Assembly: GCA_944380355.1 (NCBI GenBank)
Contig: CALWHJ010000001.1
Span: 62,001 to 126,000 of the forward strand
Reading direction: 5' to 3'
Length of the DNA stretch: 64,000 nucleotides
From: an uncultured Christensenellaceae bacterium
Lineage (GTDB): Bacteria > Bacillota > Clostridia > Christensenellales > UBA3700
Shown here: positions 45,801 to 53,488 of the stretch, one piece after another
Layout of the letters: each line of letters begins with the position of its first letter
Position numbering within the stretch: position 1 is the first letter of the stretch
Notes under the pieces: generated by a model
The model's input: the letters and a program-made list of their open reading frames with translations, nothing else
Databases searched by the model: none
What the model was told of the DNA's origin: nothing
Position numbers and translations under genes: made by a program

Positions 45801-46446
45801 GATATTTACGCGCGTCTCTACTCTGCCTTTCGAGCAAATTGCGCTGTCCTTCGAGCGAGTCTTTGGCAATACGTATTTTTTCTATATTGTCATCGGTAGA
45901 AGCGAGTTTTTTCTCCGCTTCGATTTTGTTCTTTTTATAGGTTAATATACCTGCCGCATCCTCGAAAATATTACGTCTGTTTTCGGGCTTTGCATTGATA
46001 ATTTCGTCGATACGACCCTGTCCTACTATGCTGTAACCGTCTCTGCCCAGACCCGTATCTCTTATGAGCGCCTGTATGTCTTTCAGACGGCAAGGCGTGT
46101 TGTTGATGAGATAATTGCTTTCGCCCGAGCGGTAAAGCTTTCTTGTGATAACGACTTCGTCGAGGTCGATATCGAATATGCGGGTAGTATTGTCAAAGGT
46201 GAGCGAAACCTCGCAGAAAGAGAGCTGTTTTCTGATAGACGTACCGTTGAAGATAACGTCCTGCATACTCTTACCTCTGAGGTTTTTCGCGCTTTGCTCG
46301 CCGAGTACCCAGCGTATAGCGTCGGATACGTTGCTCTTTCCGCAGCCGTTAGGGCCGACGATAGCCGTAATACCCTCGTTGAGGGGCACCTCTATTTTGT
46401 CCGCAAAGGATTTGAAGCCAAAGGCTTCCATCTTTTTAAACTTCAT
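42865..46446 (-). CDS. smc: Chromosome segregation ATPase SMC
   Basis: 1193 residues. N-terminal Walker A GPNGCGKS at 31-38, long coiled coil (about 170-500), hinge (about 515-640), second coiled coil (about 670-1000), and C-terminal signature SGGEKALTA with Walker B VLDEIEAALDD. Condenses and separates chromosomes with ScpA/ScpB, which are not in the window. Promoter at 46492-46520. Followed by ftsY, as in Bacillus. Confidence 0.98.
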   Translation of the reverse strand: MKFKKMEAFGFKSFADKIEVPLNEGITAIVGPNGCGKSNVSDAIRWVLGEQSAKNLRGKSMQDVIFNGTSIRKQLSFCEVSLTFDNTTRIFDIDLDEVVITRKLYRSGESNYLINNTPCRLKDIQALIRDTGLGRDGYSIVGQGRIDEIINAKPENRRNIFEDAAGILTYKKNKIEAEKKLASTDDNIEKIRIAKDSLEGQRNLLERQSRDARKYLETRDRLKVLEANEYVYQFENHESVKVKIRTRLEGFTQELEAKSIEADNNNREYDLKNMELNNIDVMLTKLRDKRTDIAVKAENIRGQGLTMQERVNNLQEQKSQCLQRLTQSEKNLEEKNRELKTLKEQYNMTAEDKKASDKKYAECNNNYIALVNEIVDRDQKIKSANQDLLNALQKEGETKVDISKFTTQREFILTRIAELNSEIDSYDKAIKTYEETKREHEKNLVNMKNDLNRLVISRNEVMSEVRQLQEEQDRARSRASELNADMSVARQRLETNKSLRREYGNFTLRSLMGDAELNRELKSRILGVVSDLVNVPKDYETAIETALGASLQNVVVSNEEDAKYVIAYLRERQYGRLTFLPLTSVKPRELEREFSSILREHGCLGVASKLIKYDSKYDNVFSSLLGRTLIVDNIDNATSIARKYRYAVRIVTLKGDVLSTTGSISGGSQKASSARVLSYERLIAEDEQRLKDYAVEKQKIEKLLSTAEEDLADYQEQLEGYDEDIRNSQVQIATENGKLDKVLASIQENLNSMQERQKGKSEYENQLDAIENALNILGEQGKDVNALKENVDSIASKTKEEFDLKSQLKDKLGEELSNLRVQCSTLEQNLENLKENIDRLQSDVNTLEEEKTDHKNNLRNLEEIIYKLTNDKSVELPEKYQKQLDEITKQIDEADEYKIKLSEKIKELVEKKDSISSALIYINENKVKCENELEKVEENMLALQNKIKEEYDLDYEGALALRMEDFDYQECKQEIRKLQREQKEMGNVNISAIENFREVDGMYQEYSGQIEDLEKTSDDLRKLIEQLSKQMLEQFTTEFEKINKNFEIIFKELFGGGTGRLEILPPEEGQSELDAGIEIMAEPPGKKLQSITLMSGGEKALTAIAILFAILKLKAMPFCVLDEIEAALDDANVGLFAQYLKRFSNETQFIVITHRKPTMELADRLYGVTMQEKGVSKVVAVNLADAVKHSKND

Positions 46447-46491
46447 AATTCCTCACTTAAAAAGCATAGAAAAATGTGATTTTACTAATAA

Positions 46492-46520
46492 ATTATACCA
46501 TAAAGCAAGGGCTTTTGCAA
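46492..46520 (-). promoter_or_regulatory. smc promoter
   Basis: TTGCAA (46520-46515), 17-nt spacer ending TGG (extended -10), TATAAT (46497-46492). Confidence 0.72.
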
Positions 46521-46812
46521 TAGTTATTTATAATATTATAATAATTATTAAAACTGCTTAATTTTATCCGAATAAGCGGTTATGACTAATCGGTTTTGAC
46601 TAATTCCCGCATACGGCAAATTAATCCTCAAACTTCATTCCGATACGTATATCCGCATCGAATAAAGCTCCTGCGTATTAGCAAGAGAAGTTCATTTTCG
46701 CAGGTCAAAAAACTTATTTTGTGATATATAGAATTTTTTTGAGCATTATCGCTTAAAATCGCAATATTTTTTGTGAAATATATGTAATATTCTGTCTTTT
46801 GGACATATTGTA
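46521..46812. other. Gene-free AT-rich interval
   Basis: About 290 nt between the divergent smc and Lys/Ala-rich genes. I see no gene, terminator or strong repeat; GACTAAT occurs twice near 46590. Confidence 0.5.
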
Positions 46813-46841
46813 TTGACAATATTTATACTTTAGTATAAACT
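46813..46841 (+). promoter_or_regulatory. Promoter with palindromic operator
   Basis: TTGACA (46813-46818), 17-nt spacer, TAAACT (46836-46841). A near-perfect palindrome TTTATACTTTAGTATAAA (46822-46839, arms 8 bp) fills the spacer and -10 and is probably a repressor site. Confidence 0.6.
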
Positions 46842-46869
46842 GTAGTTGAAAATATTTGGAGGTGTGACT

Positions 46870-47403
46870 ATGATAAGCAAAAAACAACAAGAACTCGACT
46901 TGAGAAAATGGTATGACAGCGAAGCTGCAGGTCATGACAAGTGCGGTTCTTACGATTATTGCGCTTACTGTAACAACGAAATAGAAAACCCTTGCGACAT
47001 AGCCTATGAGGCAATGATAGCAAGTCAAAAAGCAATAGCTGCCGCTGAGGTAGCCCAAGAAGTAAAGGAAGAAGCTAAGCCTGTCGCAAAGAAGGCTCCT
47101 GCTAAAAAGACTTCGTCTACCACGGCTAAAAAACCCGCCGCTAAGAAAACCGCTACAAAAAAAGCTCCCGCTAAGAAAGAAGAGGAAACTTTGAAAGCCA
47201 CCGCGGTAGTAGTACCCGAAAGCGTAGAGAAAAAGACCGCAGCAAAGAAGACTGCGACTAAGAAAACCGCTTCTACCACTAAAAAGACTGCCGACGGCGC
47301 AGAGAAAAAGCCCGCTGCTAAAAAGACTGCAGGCACGACTAAAAAAGCTACTTCCTCAACAACAAAAAAGACTACCGCTAAAAAGAGCGAAAAAGCTGAA
47401 TAA
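46870..47403 (+). CDS. Lys/Ala-rich, histone-H1-like tail protein with N-terminal Cys motif
   Basis: 177 residues from ATG 46870 (GGAGGTG 6 nt upstream; the frame could extend 24 nt up to a TTG without support). The N-terminal ~50 residues hold C25-x5-C31-x2-C34-x7-C42, a possible zinc-binding motif. Residues about 70-177 are low-complexity repeats of KKTA, AKK and STTKK, strongly basic like bacterial H1-like proteins. Such tails usually bind DNA or RNA. Not recognised as a named family. Likely regulated through the palindrome at its promoter. Sits alone on the plus strand between smc and rnc. Confidence 0.78.
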   Translation: MISKKQQELDLRKWYDSEAAGHDKCGSYDYCAYCNNEIENPCDIAYEAMIASQKAIAAAEVAQEVKEEAKPVAKKAPAKKTSSTTAKKPAAKKTATKKAPAKKEEETLKATAVVVPESVEKKTAAKKTATKKTASTTKKTADGAEKKPAAKKTAGTTKKATSSTTKKTTAKKSEKAE

Positions 47404-47433
47404 TATTTTACAAAAAACAATTATTGCAAAACT

Positions 47434-47462
47434 AAAAAAGACAGCCTAGACTGTCTTTTTTA
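47434..47462 (+). terminator. Terminator of the Lys/Ala-rich gene
   Basis: AAAAAAGACAG / CTGTCTTTTTT stem with a 6-nt loop and T-run. It may also serve rnc on the minus strand. Confidence 0.9.
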
Positions 47463-47553
47463 ATACATTTCATATACGAGAATAACGGTAATACGTTTTT
47501 TCGTAGCTCTCAAATCTTAAACTCTCAAATTTCAAAAACTTTCAGTTACCCCT

Positions 47554-48195
47554 TTATTTGAGTTTTTTGTTGTCGAGAGCTATTTTCGCACACTTTTGCT
47601 CGGCGTGCTTTTTACTGTCGCCCTTTGCCTTTGCGACAAAGTTTCCGTCTATATACAATCCCATCTCGAAAGTCGGCGCGTGCTCCGGCCCCGTCTTTGA
47701 CAGCTCCTCAAACCTTACTCTGTCCGAGAATTTCTCCAGCAATTTGGATTTGTAATCCATATTGTAATTTTTATGAGCGTTGTCCAAAAGGTTTGCCAGA
47801 TGGCTTACTACGTATTTTCTTGCACACTCCATACCGCCGTCCAGATATATAGCACCGCAAAGCGATTCGAATACGTCCGAATAAGTCTTTTGACTTACTG
47901 TGCCGTAGCCTACGCGAAGATATCCGACATATCCTCTTTCTTTTACAATCTCCCCCAAAGGCTGAGACGATACTATCGCGCCGCGCATCTTTGTAAGCAC
48001 TCCTTCGTCGGCGTGCGGATAGCGGGAATACAATTCGTCGGCAACTACAAAATCGACTATACTGTCCCCTAAATACTCCAGACGCTGATAATCCTCTTCC
48101 CCGTATTTATGCGAATACGAAGAATGCGTAAGCGCCATTTCCAAAATACTCTTGTCTTTAAAACGGTAGCCTATCAATTCCTGTATATCTTTCAT
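47554..48195 (-). CDS. rnc: Ribonuclease III
   Basis: 213 residues: catalytic domain with RLEYLGDSI at 38-46 and the second acidic site in ESLCGAIYLDGG near 110-121, then a dsRNA-binding domain (about 145-213) ending LDNKKLK. Processes rRNA and dsRNA. The start overlaps the plsX stop by 4 nt. The acpP gene often found between them is missing. Confidence 0.96.
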   Translation of the reverse strand: MKDIQELIGYRFKDKSILEMALTHSSYSHKYGEEDYQRLEYLGDSIVDFVVADELYSRYPHADEGVLTKMRGAIVSSQPLGEIVKERGYVGYLRVGYGTVSQKTYSDVFESLCGAIYLDGGMECARKYVVSHLANLLDNAHKNYNMDYKSKLLEKFSDRVRFEELSKTGPEHAPTFEMGLYIDGNFVAKAKGDSKKHAEQKCAKIALDNKKLK

Positions 48196-49214
48196 ATCGT
48201 TTCTTTACTTACCGCTTCGCTAGCGAGTGCGCCTGCTATCTTAGAAGGCAAATCAGCCTTTGACATTTCGTAAGCGCGTATAAGCGCGTTTTTAAATGCG
48301 AGCGCGTTGCTTGCGCCGTGCGCTTTGACTACTACTTTTTTGACGCCTAAAAATACTCCGCCGCCCACGCTGTCCGAAGACATTATCTTTTTGAGCTTTC
48401 TCAAAGAAGGCTTGAGCATAAGATATCCCAGCTTTGCCCTCAGACCGCCTTTCATAATAAATTCTTTCAAAAGAGTGAATACGGCTTTTCCCATACCCTC
48501 TGCTGTCTTAAGACACATATTGCCGTCAAAACCGTCCGCTACGATAACGTCGGCTACGCCGAAAAGCAAATCTCTGGCTTCGATATTTCCTATAAAATTA
48601 ACGTCGGTTTGTTTTAAAAGCGCGTGCGCTTCTTTTGTAAGCGCGTTACCTTTTTCTTCTTCCGCTCCGTTGTTGAGAAGTGCGACTTTAGGATTTTGCA
48701 CTCCCTTGACGGCACTCATATACGCGCTGCCCATTATGGCAAATTCCTTGAGCATACTTGCCTTACAATCGACGTTTGCGCCGCCGTCTACGAGTATGGT
48801 ATTTTTATCGTCGTATATCGTGGGAAGCAAAGGAGATAACGAAGCGCGTTGAACCCCGTCTATAAGTTTAACCAAAAGCGTCGCTCCCACGAGAAGCGCA
48901 CCCGTATTACCCGACGAAACCATACCGTCAAAATCCCCGTTGGCAAGAGCCTTGAGCGCGACTACCATAGACGAATCCTTCTTCCTTCTGATAGCCGTTA
49001 CGGGAGCGTCGTCGTTTGTAATGACTTCGCTTGCATTAAGCAAAGCGATTTTGTTTTTATCGTAAACTTTGTCTTTGAGTATTTGCGCGATAACGTTTTC
49101 GTCGCCGCAAAGCGTAACTTTTAAATCTTCGATTTCGCCTACTGCCTGAATTGCGCCTTCAACCGCGCTATCGGGACAGAGGTCCCCGCCGAAACAATCC
49201 AAAACTATATTCAT
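48192..49214 (-). CDS. plsX: Phosphate acyltransferase PlsX
   Basis: 340 residues from ATG 49214 (AGGAG 8 nt upstream; the longer frame lacks support). Starts MNIVLDCFGGDLCPDSAV, and GNTGALLVGA near 97-106 is typical. Makes acyl-phosphate from acyl-ACP for phospholipid synthesis. Promoter at 49240-49267. Confidence 0.95.
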   Translation of the reverse strand: MNIVLDCFGGDLCPDSAVEGAIQAVGEIEDLKVTLCGDENVIAQILKDKVYDKNKIALLNASEVITNDDAPVTAIRRKKDSSMVVALKALANGDFDGMVSSGNTGALLVGATLLVKLIDGVQRASLSPLLPTIYDDKNTILVDGGANVDCKASMLKEFAIMGSAYMSAVKGVQNPKVALLNNGAEEEKGNALTKEAHALLKQTDVNFIGNIEARDLLFGVADVIVADGFDGNMCLKTAEGMGKAVFTLLKEFIMKGGLRAKLGYLMLKPSLRKLKKIMSSDSVGGGVFLGVKKVVVKAHGASNALAFKNALIRAYEMSKADLPSKIAGALASEAVSKETI

Positions 49215-49239
49215 AATATCTCTCCTATCGTTTAAATAC

Positions 49240-49267
49240 ATTATACCACACAAAAAAACAAAATCAA
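49240..49267 (-). promoter_or_regulatory. plsX-rnc promoter
   Basis: TTGATT (49267-49262), 16-nt spacer ending TGG (extended -10), TATAAT (49245-49240). I see no FapR-like inverted repeat around it. Confidence 0.68.
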
Positions 49268-49363
49268 CATTTGATTTGTTAAATTATACGAGAATTTAAA
49301 TAAAGCTTATATCAAAACTCACTTACTAAGCGTCAAACGCGTCTGAGCATCGAGCGTTAAAAT

Positions 49364-49399
49364 AAAAAAGTACCGCCGAAGAAAATATCTTCAGCGGTA
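49364..49399 (-). terminator. rpmF terminator
   Basis: TACCGC-t-GAAGAT / ATCTTC-g-GCGGTA-like stem, followed by CTTTTTTATTTT on the minus strand. Confidence 0.85.
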
Positions 49400-49434
49400 A
49401 ATTAATTCTTTTTTCAGATGAATCAGCCACTCAA

Positions 49435-49623
49435 TCAGTTGGACTTTTTCTCTTTCTTTTCTACAACGAGTTCACCATCATAGTAACCGCAGTTAGGACA
49501 AGCCTTGTGGTTAGCCTTGAGCTCGTGGCACTGAGGACATTCAGAAAGATTAGGAGTGGTCAACTTCCAATTAGCTGAACGCGTATGCTTTCTTTGTTTC
49601 GAAGTTTTCGCCTTAGGTACTGC
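49435..49623 (-). CDS. rpmF: 50S ribosomal protein bL32 (zinc-binding form)
   Basis: 62 residues from ATG 49623 (GGAGGTG upstream; the six residues before are not L32). MAVPKAKTSKQRKHTRSANW is the classic start. CPQCHELK ... CPNCGYY gives a Cys4 zinc ribbon, the C+ form. Lies near the ylbJ/tmcAL cluster, as in Bacillus. Confidence 0.97.
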   Translation of the reverse strand, partial: AVPKAKTSKQRKHTRSANWKLTTPNLSECPQCHELKANHKACPNCGYYDGELVVEKKEKKSN

Positions 49624-49729
49624 CATTTCCAACACCTCCATTAAGTGTACTAAAATTAATTGCTATTGCATTATAGATGATTTTTTCACCTTTGTCAAAC
49701 AAAATTCGATTATTTTGCTATTTTTATAA

Positions 49730-49744
49730 CAGCCTTTAAGGCTG
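49730..49744 (-). terminator. Weak hairpin after ackA
   Basis: CAGCC / GGCTG palindrome 8 nt after the ackA stop, followed on the minus strand by TTATAAAAATAGC. A weak candidate terminator. Confidence 0.45.
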
Positions 49745-49751
49745 CCGGTCT

Positions 49752-50954
49752 TTAAAGGGATTTTACAACCTCTTCGGTCTCTCTCGCAATGACGAGTTCC
49801 TCATTGGTGGGAATAACCAAAATCTTCACTTTGGAATTCTTTGCGCTTACGTCAACGAGTTCGCCTCTGGGAGCCTTTTTGTTGTACTCCTTGTCAATTT
49901 CGATACCCATAAATCCGAGATTGTCGCATACGGCTTCTCTGATTACGGGACCGTTTTCGCCTATACCGCCCGTGAATACGATACAGTCGAGACCTTCCAT
50001 AGCTACCGAGTAGCTTCCGATGTACTTGCGGATTTGATATGCGAACATATCGAAAGCGAGTTTTGCTCTCTCATTACCCTCTTCGATAGCCTTACAAAGT
50101 GCTCTGAAGTCCGAGCTTACTCCGCTTACGCCGAGGAAACCGCATTTCTTGTTGAGATAGTTGGTCATCTCCTTGGTAGACATATTCTTGAATTCGGCAA
50201 GCATTTCTACTGCCGCTGCGTCGATACAACCGCAACGCGTACCCATAATAAGTCCGTCGAGAGGTGTCATACCCATAGAAGTGTCTACGCACTTGCCGTC
50301 CTTGACAGCCGTAATAGAAGAGCCGTTGCCGAGATGGCAGGTGATAATATTCGAATAAGGAAGGTTTTTACTCTTAAGGTACTTGATAGCTTCCTGCGAT
50401 ACAAACTTATGAGAAGTACCGTGGAAACCGTACTTTCTGATTTGCGTAGCCTCGTAATCCTCGTAAGGTATAGCGTACAATTTAGCTTTCTTGGGCATGG
50501 TGCTGTGGAAAGCGGTATCGAATACGCATACGTTGGGGCAGTCTACGATAGACTTGCAGGACTTAAGACAAGCAAGGCTCGCGGGATTGTGCAAAGGAGC
50601 GAGATGCGCAATACTCTCGAGGTCCTTCATTGCCTTGTCGTCGATATATGCCGCGGTCGTGAAAGCCTCGCCCGAGTGCACTACTCTGTGACCGATAGCA
50701 GAGATTTCTTCAGGAGAAGATATGCTGCCGTATTCTTTGTTCGTAAGGCACTCCATAACGAGGTTGAAAGCGTCGGTATGATTTGCGAGGGGCTTTTCGA
50801 TAACGTACTCTTTGCCGTTGACTTTGTGAGAGATTTTAGAGCCTTCGATGCCTATGCACTCTACACCGCCCTTGCAAATAACTTCTTCGTTGTCCATCTC
50901 GATAAGCTGGTATTTAAGAGAGGAACTGCCTGCGTTTACGACCAAAATTTTCAT
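49752..50954 (-). CDS. ackA: Acetate kinase
   Basis: 400 residues. NAGSSSLKYQLI near 6-17, HRVVHSGEAF near 120-129 and FTGGIGENGP near 325-334 are ASKHA kinase signatures. Converts acetyl-phosphate and ADP to acetate and ATP, the usual ATP-yielding end of fermentation. AAGGAG precedes ATG 50954. 37 nt after pta. Confidence 0.98.
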   Translation of the reverse strand: MKILVVNAGSSSLKYQLIEMDNEEVICKGGVECIGIEGSKISHKVNGKEYVIEKPLANHTDAFNLVMECLTNKEYGSISSPEEISAIGHRVVHSGEAFTTAAYIDDKAMKDLESIAHLAPLHNPASLACLKSCKSIVDCPNVCVFDTAFHSTMPKKAKLYAIPYEDYEATQIRKYGFHGTSHKFVSQEAIKYLKSKNLPYSNIITCHLGNGSSITAVKDGKCVDTSMGMTPLDGLIMGTRCGCIDAAAVEMLAEFKNMSTKEMTNYLNKKCGFLGVSGVSSDFRALCKAIEEGNERAKLAFDMFAYQIRKYIGSYSVAMEGLDCIVFTGGIGENGPVIREAVCDNLGFMGIEIDKEYNKKAPRGELVDVSAKNSKVKILVIPTNEELVIARETEEVVKSL

Positions 50955-50991
50955 AAAAATTCTCCTTTATTCTCTAATTGCTTTATATGTA

Positions 50992-51987
50992 TCAGTTTTG
51001 ACTAGCCTGTACGGAAGTGATAGCGACTACGGCTACGATATCGTCGCTCGTGCAACCTCTGGAAAGGTCGTTGATAGGTTTTGCAAAGCCTTGGCAGATA
51101 GGTCCGATAGCCGTTGCTCCGCTGAATCTCTGAGTGAGCTTGTAACCTATATTACCCGATTGCAGGTCGGGGAAAATGAATACGTTTGCCTTGCCTGCAA
51201 CGTCGCTGTTGGGAGCCTTAAGTCTTCCGACTGAAGGAACGATTGCAGCGTCTACCTGCAACTCGCCGTCAACGTCTATTTCGGGAGCTTTCTCCTTTAC
51301 GAGAGCGGTAGCTTCTACTACCTTGTCTACGAATTCGTGTTTTGCACTTCCCTTGGTGGAGAAGGAAAGCATAGCTACCTTAGGCTCGGCAATACCGGCA
51401 AGGTCTTTTGCGGTAGCTACGGAAGAAATAGCTATATCCGAAAGTTGTTCTGCGGTAGGATTGATATTTACCGCGCAGTCACCGAATACCATAATATCTC
51501 TGTCCTTGTAGGGAGTTCCCTCGAATGCCATAAGGAAGCAGCTGGAAACCGTCTTGATACCGGGCTTAGTCTTGACTATGGTAAGTCCTGCTCTGAGTAC
51601 GTTGCCCGTAGAGTTGATAGCGCCCGCTACCATACCGTCTGCGTCGCCTTTCTTTATCATCATTGCGCCGTAGTTAAGATACTTTCTGATTTCTTTGCGT
51701 GCGTCTTCGGGGGTCATACCTTTTGCCTTTCTGAGCTCGTAAAGAGTGTTTGCATAGTCCTCAATATCCGCAGTCAAAGGATTGACGATTTTGATATTGT
51801 CAAAGTTGGCATAGGGATACATAGTCTTGAGTTTTTCCTCGTCACCCAAAAGAATAACATTGGCAATCTTATTCTTAACGATAGTCTGAGCGGCTTCGAC
51901 CGTTCTGGGTTCCTCGCCTTCAGCCAAAACTATAGTTTTGTTGAGGGTCTTTGCTTTGTCGATTATGCTGTCGATAATTTTGCTCAT
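50992..51987 (-). CDS. pta: Phosphate acetyltransferase
   Basis: 331 residues, the short single-domain Pta, without the N-terminal DRTGG part. Starts with a VLAEGEEPRTVEAA segment and has DGMVAGAINSTGNVLRA near 118-134. Swaps acetyl-CoA and phosphate to acetyl-phosphate. With ackA it forms the acetate pathway. CGGAGGA precedes ATG 51987. Confidence 0.96.
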   Translation of the reverse strand: MSKIIDSIIDKAKTLNKTIVLAEGEEPRTVEAAQTIVKNKIANVILLGDEEKLKTMYPYANFDNIKIVNPLTADIEDYANTLYELRKAKGMTPEDARKEIRKYLNYGAMMIKKGDADGMVAGAINSTGNVLRAGLTIVKTKPGIKTVSSCFLMAFEGTPYKDRDIMVFGDCAVNINPTAEQLSDIAISSVATAKDLAGIAEPKVAMLSFSTKGSAKHEFVDKVVEATALVKEKAPEIDVDGELQVDAAIVPSVGRLKAPNSDVAGKANVFIFPDLQSGNIGYKLTQRFSGATAIGPICQGFAKPINDLSRGCTSDDIVAVVAITSVQASQN

Positions 51988-52089
51988 TGCACTTCCTCCG
52001 AAACGCTTTATTTTTTGCGTATTTTAACTTATAATAATCTTATGTAAACGTCGGAAACGACACTTTAAGCCGTATGCCCGAACAAATAA

Positions 52090-52118
52090 ATTATACTCTT
52101 ATATAAAATAATTGTAAA
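52090..52118 (-). promoter_or_regulatory. pta-ackA promoter
   Basis: TTTACA (52118-52113), 17-nt spacer, TATAAT (52095-52090), giving a leader of ~95 nt with a small GTCG-TTTC-CGAC hairpin. Confidence 0.6.
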
Positions 52119-52137
52119 GAGTTTTGAGGTGCAAAAT

Positions 52138-53283
52138 ATGGAAATCGCCGTCATAATTTGCGAATACAATCCCCTTCAAAAGGGACACGTCTACCACATA
52201 CGCAAAACCGTAGAGGATTGCGCGTGCGACAAAGTCGTGTGCATTATGAGCGGCAACTTTGTACAGCGCGGAGAGGCGGCGATTGCCGACAAATACACAC
52301 GTGCAGAATGGGCGGTAAAAAACGGCGCGGATTTGGTCGTTGAATTGCCCCCTCAATACGCTTTGACTACGGCAAAATATTTCGCACTCGGCGCAATCAA
52401 GATTGCAAACGCTCTTGATTGCGAAAAGGTACTCTCTTTCGGAAGCGAAGAGGGGAATATGGAAAAACTCAAAAAAGCCGTAGAGTTCGAGGAAAGCAAA
52501 GAGTTTAAAACCTTATTCGAAAAGTTTATTTCCGAAGGCAACGGATATGCCACGAGCTACTCGCTCGCCCTTAAATCTTTTGACGGAGAGCTTGCCCTTT
52601 TGCTCTCTTCTCCCAACAACACTTTGGCGGTGGAATACTTAAGAGCAATCAGACAAACAGGCAGCGACCTCATCCCCTATACAATAAAACGCATAGGAGC
52701 GTATGACAGCGAAGACCTCAACGGACAATTTGCGTCGGCAAGCGCGATACGCCGCGCCGTAGCGGACGGAAAAACCGACTGCGTAAAGGATTACGTGCCG
52801 GACGACGTCTTTTCTTTTCTCTCCGCTCTTACCCGCGACATTACCGAATTAACACAGGACAGACTGCTTGCAATATTAAAATACACTCTATCCTTAGACG
52901 GCGCATCCAAAGCACACGGCGTAAAGGAAGGCATTGAAAACAGGATTTGCCAACATATAAAAAATGCAAAAACTTTTTCTTCCCTCGTGTCGGACATAGA
53001 GACAAAAAGATATACCCGCTCGTACGTAAGACGCACGCTTTTGAATATCGCACTTTTCAACTCTCATACTGCCGACGATTTAATCTCGCAAGAGGTAGAT
53101 TTTGTCAACGCGCTTGCCGTAGCCGAAGATTCGCGAGAATTGCTATCTCTGTTTAAATGCCCCGTTATCACCAAAGCGTCCCGTCTTTCGCCCGACAGCC
53201 TTATCGCAAAGAGCGACAGTCTTTATGCGAGTTTAGCGGGAGATTTCGGCAAGATAATGAAAGTAGTAAAAAAACTCCGCTAA
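52138..53283 (+). CDS. tmcAL: tRNA(Met) cytidine acetate ligase TmcAL (YlbM)
   Basis: 381 residues from ATG 52138 (GAGG 8 nt upstream; a GTG three codons earlier is the alternative). The nucleotidyltransferase-like core CEYNPLQKGHVYHI near 8-21 and SGNFVQRGE near 38-46 match the YlbM/TmcAL family, which uses acetate and ATP to acetylate C34 of elongator tRNA-Met. Notably it sits next to pta-ackA, whose product is acetate. Divergent from pta. Confidence 0.95.
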   Translation: MEIAVIICEYNPLQKGHVYHIRKTVEDCACDKVVCIMSGNFVQRGEAAIADKYTRAEWAVKNGADLVVELPPQYALTTAKYFALGAIKIANALDCEKVLSFGSEEGNMEKLKKAVEFEESKEFKTLFEKFISEGNGYATSYSLALKSFDGELALLLSSPNNTLAVEYLRAIRQTGSDLIPYTIKRIGAYDSEDLNGQFASASAIRRAVADGKTDCVKDYVPDDVFSFLSALTRDITELTQDRLLAILKYTLSLDGASKAHGVKEGIENRICQHIKNAKTFSSLVSDIETKRYTRSYVRRTLLNIALFNSHTADDLISQEVDFVNALAVAEDSRELLSLFKCPVITKASRLSPDSLIAKSDSLYASLAGDFGKIMKVVKKLR

Positions 53284-53300
53284 GCGGAGTTTTGCTTTTA
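53271..53300 (+). terminator. Terminator overlapping the tmcAL stop codon
   Basis: AAAACTCCGC / GCGGAGTTTT, with the stop codon TAA as the loop. A T-rich tail (GCTTTTA) follows. The last codons of tmcAL form half of the stem. Confidence 0.88.
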
Positions 53301-53454
53301 TACGGCTTAACATCGTAAATAAAGAATCGCAAAAAGCGAAATTATATTGATTATTAAAATTCCGTACGCTTTATTCAGCGCTTTATTCAAATTCGAATTT
53401 TTTCAACCGCTTTGCTCAATAATCGCGCTGACAACACACGAGCGCTCGCATACC

Positions 53455-53483
53455 GCATAATGCGCGTTTTCAAAGCATATATT
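53455..53483 (+). promoter_or_regulatory. Sigma-E-like promoter of ylbJ
   Basis: GCATAAT (53455-53461), 14-nt spacer, CATATATT (53476-53483), close to the sigma-E pattern. The start codon at 53489 is only 6 nt on, so the message would have almost no leader. ylbJ is a sigma-E gene in Bacillus. Confidence 0.5.
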
Positions 53484-53488
53484 TTGGT

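Noticed and set aside
47025-47420. Hydrophobic minus-strand frame opposite the Lys/Ala-rich gene
   Set aside because: Mirror of the AAA/GCT repeat; the plus-strand frame has the promoter, ribosome site and terminator.
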